64,000 nucleotides of DNA from Siphonodentalium dalli (GCA_032622095.1 CP136063.1:38476106-38540105); one strand, 5' to 3'. Counted from the stretch's first letter, positions 10,309-21,726 are shown. Program-made: numbers and translations. The notes: generated by a model from the sequence alone, not told the origin.

Positions 10309-11421
10309 TGTGGTAGAGCACAGGGGTGGGTCTTAAGAGAACCATGTCGCTATCACAAACATTTGTAGGGCTCTGAGTCTTGATCATCTGGCATCTATAG
10401 TAAACTGAGCCTACCTTTAAAAGTCTTCATCATGCATTTATTCTATACTCATCATCATGCAATACCAAACGGAACACAATCCAACATCACGACACATGGA
10501 TGACATCACACACATCTACACAGACAGCTAGACATCCAACAACATCAAACATCAGACATCAATCCAGAGATCCAGATGACCAACGGGAGTTACTGTGAGG
10601 ACCCTGGCGAACAAATACATAGGTTGTAGTTGCTGCCGAATAAATATCCAGTATGGATATTAATAAATATGTGAAATGTGATTGTGTCAAAAACCAACTT
10701 CCCTATTGTCGATATAAACAACTATTTTGACACAATCCTAACTGTGACGAACAGTTAGAAATAAAACCTATATTGCTAGTATGAAAGGAATATTATGAAC
10801 GCAGCGTGCGATTTCCTAAATCCTACATTATGGGGCAAATATATTTATGCAAATGTGACAACACTAAAGTTTCAAAACCGAAGACAATATCATTAAAATA
10901 CAAGCTATATTAACGGGTGAAAACATATAACAAAATATAACATACCATCCTTTGGAAAGCATAGGTCAGATGTCATACTGTAGTATTCATATATTACTTC
11001 TTAAACTTATTAAACATTCTTCGAGCATGAAGAAATTAGATATTGCGATGTTTACACCTTGGTGACGAAATACGGACTGAGAAAGCGCGGTAAATAAGCT
11101 TACCTGTGATTGGCTAAAACACCTTAGTTAGATCTAATACTGGGCGCTGAACTAGACAGAGGAAGACTTAAACGGGTAAGAGATTGGGCGTAGATGGAAA
11201 TAGGAAATAGCAAAATAGAGATCAGGAACCGAACTGGGAACGGGAAATTAAAGAACGGAATAGGGCGAAATGGAATGAAACGGACCAAGTACGCGGAATG
11301 AAATGATAATGCAGCTATACAATGTATATTAGTGAGTTAGGTATAATAACTTAGTTAGTACACATGTGTAGCATGTAATAAAGGCATATACTGTTTTGGT
11401 ATATAAAATAGCACTGTCACA
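10309..11421 (-). repeat. 5' LTR of Ty3/Gypsy element
   Basis: 1,113 bp, TGTG...CACA termini. On the minus strand it starts TGTGACAGTGC followed by TATTTTATATACC, a TATA-like stretch, but the transcription start cannot be fixed from sequence. Differs from the other LTR by 3 substitutions and a 3-bp indel. Confidence 0.95.
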
Positions 11422-11425
11422 AATA
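11422..11425. repeat. Target-site duplication AATA, right
   Basis: Second copy of AATA, immediately after the right LTR, followed by TATACCAGTTG exactly as at the empty site in copy B. Confidence 0.9.
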
Positions 11426-11607
11426 TATACCAGTTGTGTTTTTACTAACATGTTTTCATAACAAATCAAACTCAGTGGATTCATCCTGATCACCATTCAC
11501 TGACAATTTATCACCGCGTGTCTGTTTATACAACGCCATAAAGGGATCACACGCGCGTGTTTATACAACACGATTTAATAAATGCTTTTTCAAATCAGAA
11601 CATCACA

Positions 11608-11945
11608 TAAATTCTCAATTAATACAGATATATGTGTGAAAAGATAATCATAATTATATATTAAATTCATAAATATAAGTTTGGAAAAAATCGGTTAAAT
11701 TCATATATGTAAGTTTGAAAATCACCAAAAAAAAATCACCGAAATTCTCAATTAATACAGATATATATGTGGAAAGACAATCATAATTATATATTAAATT
11801 CATAAATATAAGTTTGTCAAAAATTGGTTAAATTCATAAATGTAAGTTATAAAATCACCAAAAAAAAATCACCGAAATTCTCAATTAATACAGATATATA
11901 TGTGGAAAGACAATCATAATTATATATTAAATTCATAGATATAAG
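11608..11945. repeat. Tandem repeat, about 130-bp unit, three copies
   Basis: Units starting TTCTCAATTAATACAG at about 11612, 11748 and 11878, each with ATATTAAATTCATA...TATAAG. Copy B has two units (about 25970 and 26100). Part of the Foldback-like element's interior. Confidence 0.85.
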
Positions 11946-12867
11946 CTTGAAAATTGCATATTTTAATTGAGGTCCGTATCAGCCGGGGTCCGTATAAGCC
12001 AGGGTCCGTATCAGCCGGTGGTCCGTAAAAGCCAGGGTCCGTAAGAGCCAGGGGCCGTAAGAGCCAGGGACCGTATAAGCCGGGTCCGTATAAGTCAGGG
12101 TCCGTATCAGCCGGTGGTCCGTATAAGCCAGGGTCCGTATCAGCCGGTGGTCCGTAAAAGCCAGGGTCCGTAAGAGCCAGGGTCCGTAAGAGCCAGGGTC
12201 CGTAAGAGCCAGGGACCGTATAAGCCGCATACCGTGTTATCGGGGTAAAGTTGCAAAACAGAGTTCAACTCCCGGCTGTACGATGTGGGAAAGCTGCGAC
12301 ACGTGTATTAAATCAAACATTTTGTATTGAATTTTTTTGCCAGTTACAATTCATTCTGGCTTGATCTAGGCTATTTTCAAATGAATATGGACAGTTCAGT
12401 TTCTCAGAATGGTTCAAAAATGAGTTATAAAGTACATACATATCAAATAAATGCGACATTTCTTCGCATTACGTGTGCAGGCATCTGTAAATCATGGGTA
12501 GGGGACTTTGCATGGAGCTTCAAGTTGTGTCTGGTTATGTAATTTGGGTAAATCGGCGGCTAACATACCAGCGCAACATAACGTTGTCAACGTGATCGAG
12601 GGTGCTTATCTGGCATCATCCAAAAACACTCGTCGCCATACACGTTATATGTTATGAACAACGCCTTATAATATGAACAAAGGCTCTGATATTTACGACT
12701 GTATGTTATCCGGTCATTATTCCTTGCCGTTTATTCTTGCGCAAATAGGCTGATCACCACTATTGAAGAACTGCCGACCAGGTTCGGGTATCTTCGGGGG
12801 ATCTTCAAAATCGGGGATCCAGCTCCGTGAAGTAATGTTTTATGTTGTGTGTGAGTGTGATTTATTT

Positions 12868-13016
12868 AAGAAATAAATACACGGTGTATCGGTGTGTATG
12901 GTCAAGTTGTACCACACAAACACTGATTGTAGGACGACGCGTAGCGGAGTCCTACAATCAGTTTTTGTTTGGTATAACTTGACCATACACACCGATACAC
13001 CGTGTATTTATTTCTT
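12868..13016. repeat. Near-perfect palindromic element
   Basis: Arms 12868-12935 and 12949-13016, each about 68 bp (AAGAAATAAATACACGG outward, GTAGGAC inward), with a 13-bp centre. Copy B retains only the left arm (26949-27015). A diverged single arm also occurs at 53256-53335. Likely a MITE or palindromic transposon end; no coding. Confidence 0.8.
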
Positions 13017-13472
13017 TTGTAATGTGACTGAAAGTTTCTGGTCATAATTCGACTGAATAGGCAACAAAATACTGTGTTTTTCGGTCTCAGATGAGAAAAC
13101 AGTTCGTGGTGTAATTCTTATTGGGCGTACTCGATTTCTTTGCACGGAGTACTCCTGGTAATTTGTTTGCGTAAAAACTCATTGTGATTGGCTAAAATAG
13201 GATGTGTTTTCAGCGGAGCCCGTGCCTTTCATTTAAATTGTACAGGAAACACGATTGCGGTCATTTCCGTGTTGGATTTTGTTGGGACAACATGAATATG
13301 GTCATCGACTATGGACCATTTTCCTTACACAAAGCGATCTAAATGATCTAGTTTACTAAACTAATCTTATTTCCATTCTGGTGAACAAACGCTTTCATTT
13401 TCAACTTGATTCCGAAATATCGAATATGATCGAGATACGAATCGACGAATGCACAGCCCGGCCCCATGGAAA

Positions 13473-15587
13473 AGGGATATTATAAGCATAATAAGTAATG
13501 ATTCCCCGCACAGCGACTACCCGGCTTTCCGGTCTCCGGTGTCGATTTAATAAACATATCTCACAACTGGAACAGCCTTGACCTTCACGTCATTTCAAAT
13601 AATTTTGACAGTTGGACGATCGATTATATTTTATGCCATTGATTGCCATTCAGTCCGATGAGTATTATGTATCTAGAGTTACCACAATGTTATAACGATA
13701 CACTGTTCTGACAGGCGTTATTGTCAAACACAACCCCGAGTATGCGGTACATTGCACCATTCCTGGCGCATTTATTCGATACGGGACAATCGTGAACCCA
13801 GGCCTTATTTCCTCAACTTGAAAACATACTGATACATATATAGAAGTCCAGCATTTTGTGTTTACACAGACCACGTATAATTTGACTTTGAGAACAATTG
13901 CACATACCGTACTGATACATAGACGTCGATCATCTCGTGTGTTCACATACCACGTAGAACTTTGCTGTGCTGACTACTAGAACTTTGCCAAAACATTATG
14001 TTCCAGCTTACAGGAGAAAGATTACAAGAATCATTATGGCAATCGGATTTGAACTCATCATTTTATATTAATCCTGCATATTCCAACGTTGGTCCCGTTT
14101 GGTGTTAACAGCACTTATATTTATAATCATTTTTAGCTACAGTTAGAACCTGTAAATTATTTGCCCACAACTTTTTACAGTAGAGACTTAATTAACATTA
14201 CCGTGCCATCCATTGAATTTAAATCGTACTTATGAAGAATATTTTGGTATTAATATTATCAAAGTATCAGGTTTTATTAGTCAGTAATTTTAGTATTATA
14301 ATAAGATAAGTTGCGTATATTACCTAAATTTGTGCATGTTTTTAATCTAAGCATCATTCTCAGACAATTGGCCTTAATTAATTTTCCCACTGGTTCCATA
14401 TTATCTTTGCATAAATATGACATTCATTGATTATTATACCACCATGTATCATATCAATTGTTACGTTTGGCATATCAGCCAGAACATACCAGTAGCTAGT
14501 TTCACCGCTATGAATTTCTGATCATATAGACTTTCTTTGCTGATTGTATACATATGTATTCATCCATACACATAATATTAAGGACATTTTGGGTTGTATT
14601 GTTTTCCTATGTGTACCTAATAGTCTAACTAAAACAAGTTATATCAGATCATTTGCGCGACGTTATTCTCAGCAACATACCGGTTTCATTCCAAAATACA
14701 CTCTAAAATATTCGGCATACAGTACAGTATGTTTGAGATGCTACCTACTATTATGTATTACATCATTTTCGGATGTGAACAAGCCCATGTCCAGTTATAT
14801 AATTTTATTCAAATCAAGATGTATTCACCATTTTCTTATTTGTTTTAGTATGATTTAACTTCCATATACGGTATTAGACATACACTGTATATGACATATA
14901 CTAGTAAGGCCTATTTTTCAAGAACGTTTGTTAGACCAACATATATAGGTTCCAAACATAGATACATACTGTATATGACACATACTATATCCGGTTCCTA
15001 ATTTAATTAATATTTTTAAGGATAGCTGAATTGAGAATCAAATGTCTGCACACCTGTTTCTTGATCACTTTTTAAAGTTTAGTTCAGAGATCATCATATC
15101 TGGTCCGTATGATGTTAAATAGCCGTTTATGCTCGTGCAACATGTACATACCGGTACTTTCATATCAAAGGCACATATTTGTTTGACTCACACAAGGTGT
15201 AAAGGTACTCGGTTCCGTATACTGCGTCATCGGCAACATTGTAATATTGTTCGAATATTTATTTATTACGCACAGAATACTGCCTAGAAATATAAATTGT
15301 ATGCTTGTGTGCATGGTTCTTTAGCTCACCCAGAACCTTAAGGTGGAATGAACGAGTAATTATATAGAACCAAGCTACAAGGGTATACATTTAAATTAAT
15401 TCATGATTAGCATCTGAACATTTGCTTCTCTTGTGGCAACACAGAATGACACCTAAATATTTAAGTATCCAAAACTTGTATTATAGTATGGCTGTCATCA
15501 GATTTCAGTAGAAAATCATCGTATGGTGGCCTCACACAAATGTGTCAAGTAACTACACATGTGCATTGAAATCGGTACTTGTACTAC
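13473..15587. other. Unannotated stretch between duplications
   Basis: AT-rich unique-looking sequence. Short frames (13665-13946 minus, 14544-14858 plus) show no motif, conserved composition or paralogue in the window, and are treated as chance. Nothing else is recognised. Confidence 0.5.
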
Positions 15588-15711
15588 CTAACATCCTTTA
15601 CATGATCGTGATAATCCGGTATGTAGATCATTCGGTTTTGACATTAGACATGATGGGATCAGCTGGATAATTAAATGAATACGTTTTAATATGACTATGC
15701 TAGCTTTTAGA

Positions 15712-16597
15712 TTAGTTTTTACATGACCCATTGTTACATAACTGAGTAAATGATTTCTCGCACATATCACATTGGTACGGGCGATCTCCTGTGTGGACCC
15801 ATTTATGTATGGTAAGGCTAGTCGAATGAGCAAATGATTTATCGCACATCTCACACTGATACGGGCGGTCTCCGCTGTGGATCCTCTTATGTTGCTTCAG
15901 GTTACACGACTGAGTAAATGATTTCTCGCACATATCACATTGATATGGGCGATCTCCTGTGTGGATCCTCTTATGTTGCTTCAAATGGTTCGACGTAGTA
16001 AATGATTTCTCGCACGAGTCACAATGATACGGGCGATCGCCGGTGTGGATCATCTTATGTTTCGCCAGATTACCCGACTGAGTAAATGATTTCTCACACA
16101 CATCATATTGATACGGGCGACTCCCCGTGTGGATCCTCGTATGTTGCGTCAGCTGGCGCGAATCAGTAAATGATTTCTCGCACACATCACATTGATACGG
16201 GCGATATCCGGTATGAATCATCTTATGTCTCGTCAGGTCACCTGACTGATTAAATGATTTCTCGCAAACATCACATTGGAACGGGCGATCACCGGTGTGG
16301 ATCATCAAATGTGTCGTCAGGTGACCCAACTGAGTAAATGATTTCTCGCACTCACCACACTGAATATGAACGCTTATGCTTTGTCTTACTGTGCAAACTT
16401 CTTAACATCTTTGAGCCCACGGCCATCGGTGACGTATTTATCGGTGTGTGTTTATCATCTTCAGTCTTTAGTGTTGATGGTTCCACCTCCCCATACATCA
16501 TGATGCAAAGTACGTGGTCGGTATCTGTAATATTTCTGTCCGGAATCAGATGATCACCTGAGATTACCTGACTAAAGCTAACGGAAAATATCACCAA
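15712..16597 (-). pseudogene. C2H2 zinc-finger pseudogene, paralogue of 20538-21464
   Basis: Minus strand. An 81-codon N-terminal frame (16352-16597, MVIFSVSFSQVISGDHL...) is followed, in another register, by the finger frame (15712-16329) with eight fingers. Against the intact paralogue, a single inserted base near 16363 (TGAATATG versus TGATATG) makes the N-terminal frame run into SYSVW and stop. Finger 4 has lost its first zinc cysteine (PYQYDVC). The last finger is cut after TQLCN at the duplication boundary (about 15733) and runs into unrelated sequence. Three separate lesions argue for a dead copy, although the finger frame alone remains open for 205 codons. Confidence 0.85.
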
Positions 16598-16631
16598 AGA
16601 GTTAAAATTATCGAACAGACAATCGATGCAG

Positions 16632-16856
16632 TTAAGTTAATAAACCAACAGATGAAAATAAAAATATTTCTGTCCAGAAAAAAGGTGTTTGAATAAGCAG
16701 TCTTAAGCAGCGGGTGCGGAATAGAACGATATCGCAATACATAGTTTTAAAAATGTAATTGCACTTGAAATCTTTACAGCCCAGTATCCGGTTATAATAC
16801 AGTTTTCTTGACCATAACATGTTTATGAGAGAATTGACATATTCGACAACATTCAC
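16632..16856 (-). other. Duplicated short frame upstream of zinc-finger unit
   Basis: A 74-codon frame, MNVVEYVNSLINMLWSRK..., shared with 21499-21726 (75 codons, one in-frame codon difference). It lies on the same strand just upstream of the finger unit and could be an upstream exon or merely flank. Composition (Leu/Phe/Ile-rich) shows no known domain, and duplication alone explains the similarity. Confidence 0.2.
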
Positions 16857-17347
16857 GCGACAAGCTTTCTACACACACCGTTACTTCAATAATAATAATA
16901 ATATATACACAAGTATTGGAAAACTAGTCTAGCAGCCAAGTACCGGATTTTGAAAGTTCTCTGTTAAAGTTGTTTTCTCGGCTAATAATTCGTTAGTAGG
17001 ATGACGGCAACTATATTTTCCGGCTGATGTGCTCTTATAAACCTTGGGGAAATTTAAATATTCAAGATTGCAACAACCTACCCAAAAACGACATATGACC
17101 ATATGGGTGTGATCATGTTTTATTCAGAACCAGAAGTTGGAAATAACATTAGAACGTTGGTTTATGTGCATATGTACACACCAGATCACAGAAATGTTAA
17201 CATATTACTTTCATGGGATTATACACAATGACCGTCATACAATCTACCCTTTCATGTTACGAAAATATACACTTTCGGAAAATGTCTCAATGGTGACACC
17301 CAATATGATACGTGTCACGTGTTCCCATGTGCATGTAGAACAAAAAT

Positions 17348-17554
17348 ATGTCAAATATGTCGAAATGCTTATTAAAATTTCGTTACAAAGAAGCTTGCAA
17401 TAGCAACGAGAAGTGCACTGAAAATGCCGGTGTGGCGCTCCATCTAGACACCGTTGAAGAGATGGTTGCTCCTTTCTTCGCAGCTGGATACACTCACTGG
17501 GAGGATCTATTCAAGGAAATGTGGTGCTATCCCGAGCAATATTTACGATCTTAG
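17348..17554 (+). other. Small conserved-looking frame, copy 1
   Basis: 68 codons ending AAGYTHWEDLFKEMWCYPEQYLRS. The ALHLDTVEEMVAPFFAAGYTHW part looks protein-like and resembles an LHL...M..YFAAAGH motif seen in transposon-linked invertebrate proteins (from memory; unverified). Compared with its duplicate at 22222-22428, I count six replacement changes and one silent change, so there is no sign of purifying selection. Probably a decayed exon or element fragment. Confidence 0.25.
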
Positions 17555-17890
17555 CGAGCACATATATCGGTGTTCTGTCACATTTTGCTCATTGTGCGAA
17601 AGAGATGACATGCGTGGGTAATAAACACGCATTTTAGTAATGTTGGATGAATGTATACGGGATTGACGCGGCAAAGAAGGTGAGTAATATATGTTGTAAT
17701 ATTATGCCACTATATTGGTATACTGCCAGTAATATAAATAACTTACTCGATATTTTGCGTTTTTTTGGGGGGAAATTCGTCACTTCAACGCCGTATTACC
17801 GACTTAATACTGAATACTGTATTATGTAACTTTGAATGCCTGTTCCTCAATACATTCCTGAAGTCAATGCAACATGAAAATATCATTAAT

Positions 17891-18775
17891 AACATACCAA
17901 ATCGAAGAAAACTACCATAAAATAGGTCTATATGTGTATTCCGGTGGTTTACTGAGTCATTCAGGTGCTTTGTTAGTTGAACAATCGTTGTTTCGGTGCT
18001 GAAATCCTACTAAAACTACCTCGTATAAAGCCACATTGGTGATTATTTGTTCAGGAATTATAATACAAGCCTTGCCGGGATACAAATGAAGTAGCTCACC
18101 CGTTTATGTAGTTAATATAAAGTCAATTATTTTGACAATACGCTTATGCTGACAAAATAGTCAACTTAATAAACTAATAAACTATATCTACTATATTACA
18201 TACTATTTGTGAACACTGGTGCAATATTTTCTGTTGGAGATATAACAAGGATATAAATTGCCATAAACCAACCAACTATGTCACATTCCGATTGGCCACA
18301 ATTACAGTTACACAATACAAATACGTTCGAGAATCATTTACTGAACAAGAATTCAGCGTTTGTTATGAGTTATATCCAATAGAATACATGGAAATAATTA
18401 TAGATTACACAGTTCATTCATATACATGTACTCACCATTGCGGTTGCTACCCTGAAATACGCGATTAAACGAAGAACGTATGCCTTTATGGACGTATATG
18501 CGACGCAAAATAACATATTAAGTTTATTACCCCTAACCAACGCATAATATTTAGTATTTATTCGTTTTTTTTTTGCTTGTTATTGCACAATACATGATCC
18601 TGGAGAGAGCACTTGACTATTGGGATAGCACTGAGCACTCTGTAAAATATAATTATAAAATGTCGATTTACGGGCATTCCAATGGGATTTCTTACATTTT
18701 CTCATATATCAATGTGAACATCAATATAAATAATCGATTGGTTAAAAGAAACCTGCGATATACTTACATAGTCTG
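17891..18775. other. Unannotated AT-rich stretch
   Basis: No gene, repeat or motif recognised between the end of the zinc-finger block and the first TTAA element. Confidence 0.5.
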
Positions 18776-19208
18776 TAATAAATGCTTCTATCGATTAATA
18801 TTTATTTTATTTCGAATATTTTCTGGTCTTAAAATGTGTTTGTTCGGCTAACGATCAATAGTGGTTACTGTTAACAGAGACCAGAAATTATATTGTGCAA
18901 TTTTGTCACAAATAAACGTTAATTATACTCATTATCGCTTATATCTGTGGAACAAACCAATACAAACAACCAATCTGTGATATTTGACATTCGTTGCGTA
19001 GCCGTAGGAACAGCTCAGTGCTCTATATCGCAAAACGGTCTCATCCGAATGGTCGGCTCTAAAAATAGTAACATAAACGGGCCCGATTTAATATTCGAAA
19101 TAATATTAATTGATAGAAGCTTTTCCGGACATAGGTCTTCAGTTCATATATATTATTTTATACCCACGCAACTATTTAAAAAATGTTATTTAAAGAGATA
19201 ATCCATCT
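18776..19208 (+). mobile_element. TTAA element, left end missing
   Basis: Begins within the left inverted arm at GTAATAAATGCTTCTATCGATT and runs to the terminus GATAATCCATCT. Carries an 84-codon frame (18947-19201). It abuts a fragment of another copy at a degenerate internal TTAA. Confidence 0.85.
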
Positions 19209-19290
19209 TTATATAACAAATTATAAATGGTTGCGTGGGTATAAAATAATAGCTATAAACTGAAGATCCGGAAAAGCTTCTATCAATTAA
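19209..19290 (-). mobile_element. TTAA element, arm fragment
   Basis: A piece of the arm (GGTTGCGTGGGTATAAAATA...) in inverse orientation, entered at its internal TTAA on one side and interrupted at TCAATTAA on the other by the next nested copies. Confidence 0.75.
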
Positions 19291-20322
19291 AGATGGATTA
19301 TCTCTTTAAAGATGGATTATCTCTTTAAATAACAATTTTTAAATAGTTGCGTGGGTATAAAATAATAGATATGAACTGAAGACCTATGTCCGGAAAAGCT
19401 TCTATCAATTAATATGATTTTATTTCGAATATTAAATCTGGCCCGTTTATGTTACTATTTTTAGAACCAACCATTCGGATGAGACCGTATTGCGATATAG
19501 AACACTGGGTTGTTCCTATGGCCACGCAACGGAAGTCAAATGTCACAGATTGGTTGTTTGTATTGTTTTGTTCCACATATATAAGCGATAATGAGTATAA
19601 TTAACGTTTATTTGTAAGAAAAATGCACGATATAATTTCTGGTCTCTGTTAACAGTAACCACTATTGTTCGTTAGCTGAACAAACAAACCATTTTGGACC
19701 AGAAAATATTCGAAATAAAATTAATAGCAATCGATAGAAGCATTTCCGGACAGGAGTATTCGACTCAAATCTAATATTTTATACCCCGGTAACTATATAA
19801 TACATGTTTACAAAGAGATAATCCACCTTTAAATAATAAATAGTTGCGTGCGTATAAAATAATAGATATGAACCGAAGACCGCTGCCCAGAAAAGGTTCT
19901 ATCAATTAATATTAATCTTATTTCGAATATTAAATCGGGATCGTTTATGTTACTATTTTTAGAACAGACCATTCGGATGATACCATATTGCGATATAGAG
20001 CACTGGGTAGTTCCTATGGCTAGGCACCGAAAGTCAAATGTCCCAGATTGATTGTTTGCATTGTCTTGCTCCACATGTAAGCGATACTGAATCTAATTAA
20101 TGTTTATTTGTGACAAAATTGAACATTAAAATTATGGTCCCTGTTAACAGTAACCACTATTGTATGTTAGCTGAACAAACACACCTTTTTAGACCAGAAC
20201 ATATTCGAAATAAAATTAATATTAATCGATAGAAGCAATTCCGGACAGGAGTCTTCGATTCAAATCTAATATTTTATACCCCGGTAACTATTAATACATG
20301 TTTACAAAGATATAATCCACCT
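19291..20322 (-). mobile_element. TTAA element interrupted by another copy of itself
   Basis: The outer copy is in two pieces: the first 15 bases AGATGGATTATCTCT at 19291-19305 and the rest at 19833-20322. Between them, flanked by TTAA at 19306-19309 and 19829-19832, sits a complete second copy. The outer copy is itself flanked by TTAA (19287-19290 and 20323-20326). Confidence 0.85.
19310..19828 (-). mobile_element. TTAA element, complete, nested in the preceding copy
   Basis: 519 bp with termini AGATGGATTATCTCT and (inverse) AGGTGGATTATCTCTTT. Inserted at the TTAA lying 15 bases inside the outer copy's end. Confidence 0.9.
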
Positions 20323-20537
20323 TTAATATAATGTGTAGTGAACTACACTTAATGTGTACATCAATTTCAACATTTGTGTACCCCATTTCTAATAGTGTGG
20401 GAAAGTGTAAAATTATTATACACCATGAAAGAGTAGCCATACTTACACAAATATAGTAATTTTTACACTTACTCAATTTCTACTCTAATAACGGATTGGA
20501 TAAACTTTTGTGTAGATTTTCTACACTTATGTTTTTT

Positions 20538-21464
20538 TCAGTACAACAACACCAGGCGATCTCCTGCGTGGATCCTCTTATGTCTCGTCAGGTTACATAA
20601 CTGAGTAAATGATTTCTCGCACATATCACATTGGTACGGGCGATCTCCTGTGTGGACCCCTTTATGTATGGTAAGGCTAACCGAATGAGCAAATGATTTA
20701 TCGCACACCTCACACTGATACGGGCGGTCTCCGCTGTGGATCCTCTTATGCGTCGTCAGGTTACATGACTGAGTAAATGATTTCTCGCACATATCACATT
20801 GATATGGGCGATCTCCTGTGTGGATCCTCTTATGTTGCTTCAAAAGGTACGACACAGTAAATGATTTCTCGCACGAGTCACAATGATACGGGCGATCGCC
20901 GGTGTGGATCTTCTTATGTTTCGCCAGATGACCCGACTGAGTAAATGATTTCTCACACACATCACATTGATACGGGCGACTCCCCGTGTGGATCCTCGTA
21001 TGTTGCGTCAGCTGGCGCGAATCAGTAAATGATTTCTCGCACACATCACATTGATACGGGCGATCTCCGGTATGGGTCCTCTTATGTTTCGTCAGGTCAC
21101 CTGACTGATTAAATGATTTCTCGCACACATCACATTGGAACGGGCGATCACCGGTGTGGATCATCAAATGCGTCGTCAGGTGACCCAACTGAGTAAATAA
21201 TTTCTCGCACTCCCCACACTGATATGAACGCTTATGCTTTGTCTTACTGTGCAAACTTCTTAACATCTTTGAGCCCACGGCCATCGGTGACGTATTTATC
21301 GGTGTGTGTTTATCATCTTCGGTCTTCATTGTTGATGGTTCCACCTCCCCATACATCATGATGCACAGTACGTGATCGGTATCTGTAATATTTCTGTCCG
21401 GAATCAGATGATCACTCGGCGTACATGAGATTACCTTACTAAAGCTAACAGAAAATATCACCAA
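20538..21464 (-). CDS. C2H2 zinc-finger protein, 8 fingers
   Basis: 308 codons. About 80 N-terminal residues without a known domain (no KRAB, SCAN, BTB or ZAD seen), ending SLHSKTKHKRS, then eight C-x2-C-x12-H-x3-H fingers with TGDRPY-type linkers to the C-terminus (AGDRLVLLY). Such arrays are nuclear, sequence-specific DNA binders; the target is unknown. The first ATG is taken, but on the minus strand a pyrimidine-rich TATTTTCTGTTAGCTTTAG just inside it looks like a splice acceptor, so translation may really enter from an upstream exon, or start at the later MMYGEVEP. All zinc ligands are intact. Compared with its broken paralogue at 15712-16597, differences cluster at helix positions that contact DNA. 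The N-terminus has an in-frame 9-base difference, consistent with coding. Confidence 0.85.
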   Translation of the reverse strand: MVIFSVSFSKVISCTPSDHLIPDRNITDTDHVLCIMMYGEVEPSTMKTEDDKHTPINTSPMAVGSKMLRSLHSKTKHKRSYQCGECEKLFTQLGHLTTHLMIHTGDRPFQCDVCEKSFNQSGDLTKHKRTHTGDRPYQCDVCEKSFTDSRQLTQHTRIHTGSRPYQCDVCEKSFTQSGHLAKHKKIHTGDRPYHCDSCEKSFTVSYLLKQHKRIHTGDRPYQCDMCEKSFTQSCNLTTHKRIHSGDRPYQCEVCDKSFAHSVSLTIHKGVHTGDRPYQCDMCEKSFTQLCNLTRHKRIHAGDRLVLLY

Positions 21465-21498
21465 ACAGTTAAATTTATCGAACAGACAATCGATGCAG

Positions 21499-21726
21499 TT
21501 AAGTTAATAAACCAACAGATGAAAATAAAAATATTTCTGTCCAGAAAAAAGGTGTTTGAATAAGCGGTCTTAAGCAGCGGGTGCGGAATAGAACGATATC
21601 GCAATACATAGTTTGAAAAATGTTATTGCACTTGAAATCTTTACAGCCCAGTATCCGGTTATAATACGGTTTTCTTGACCATAACAGATTTATGATGAGA
21701 GAATTGACATATTCGACAACATTCAC
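21499..21726 (-). other. Duplicated short frame upstream of zinc-finger gene
   Basis: 75-codon duplicate of 16632-16856. Same caveats: could be an exon or flank; no recognisable domain. Confidence 0.2.

Larger units (their letters stand above)
1181..11421 (-). mobile_element. Ty3/Gypsy LTR retrotransposon, full-length, minus strand
   Basis: A 10,241-bp element bounded by near-identical LTRs beginning TGTG and ending CACA, with a 4-bp AATA target duplication. Read on the minus strand the order is 5' LTR (right), tRNA-Lys-type primer-binding site, long leader, short nucleocapsid-type gag, pol (protease, reverse transcriptase, RNase H, integrase), polypurine tract, 3' LTR. Protease-RT-RNase H-integrase order is the Ty3/Gypsy arrangement. 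Coding frames are broken in several places, so autonomous activity is doubtful. The two LTRs differ by 3 substitutions and one 3-bp indel, so insertion was recent. It sits inside a Foldback-like element that is itself inside a segmental duplication. Confidence 0.95.
757..12233. mobile_element. Foldback-like element with tandem-repeat arms, copy A (interrupted by Ty3/Gypsy)
   Basis: The arms (757-900 and 11962-12233) are inverted to each other and consist of short units built on TACGGACCCTGGCT; the outer termini pair as ATGCCGGCTGATACGG versus ATGCGGCTTATACGG. The flanks carry a 9-bp direct repeat, GTTTTATCG at 748-756 (one mismatch) and GTGTTATCG at 12234-12242. Repetitive inverted arms and a 9-bp target duplication are known for Foldback elements and for Mutator-like transposons. 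There is no transposase. The interior was split by the Ty3/Gypsy element. The right arm is about twice as long as in copy B. Confidence 0.75.
1..13472. repeat. Segmental duplication, copy A (partner 24594-27436)
   Basis: Positions 1-1180 and 11422-13472 align base by base with 24594-27436 in the same orientation. Homology stops abruptly at 13472 / 27436, just after the shared CCCCATGGAAAA. The left limit is outside the window. Copy A differs by the Ty3/Gypsy insertion, a longer right arm of the Foldback-like element (about 270 versus 120 bp), an extra internal 130-bp repeat unit, and retention of a 117-bp palindromic arm (12946-13062) missing from copy B. Confidence 0.93.
15733..17890. repeat. 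Zinc-finger block duplication, copy 1 (partner 20592-22692)
   Basis: Same-orientation duplicate covering the zinc-finger unit, its upstream flank and about 1.2 kb more. Left boundary at GTTACATAACTGAG; the right boundary is at ATCATTAA, where copy 2 continues into a TTAA element. Copy 2 lacks about 60 bp present here at 17765-17826. Confidence 0.9.

Noticed and set aside
12327-12542. 71-codon frame shared with 26406-26621
   Set aside because: Both copies lie in the segmental duplication, so similarity is expected; no domain, and changes are not biased to silent sites.
13665-14858. 93- and 104-codon frames in the stretch between duplications
   Set aside because: Length and composition are as expected by chance in AT-rich DNA; no paralogue in the window and no motif.
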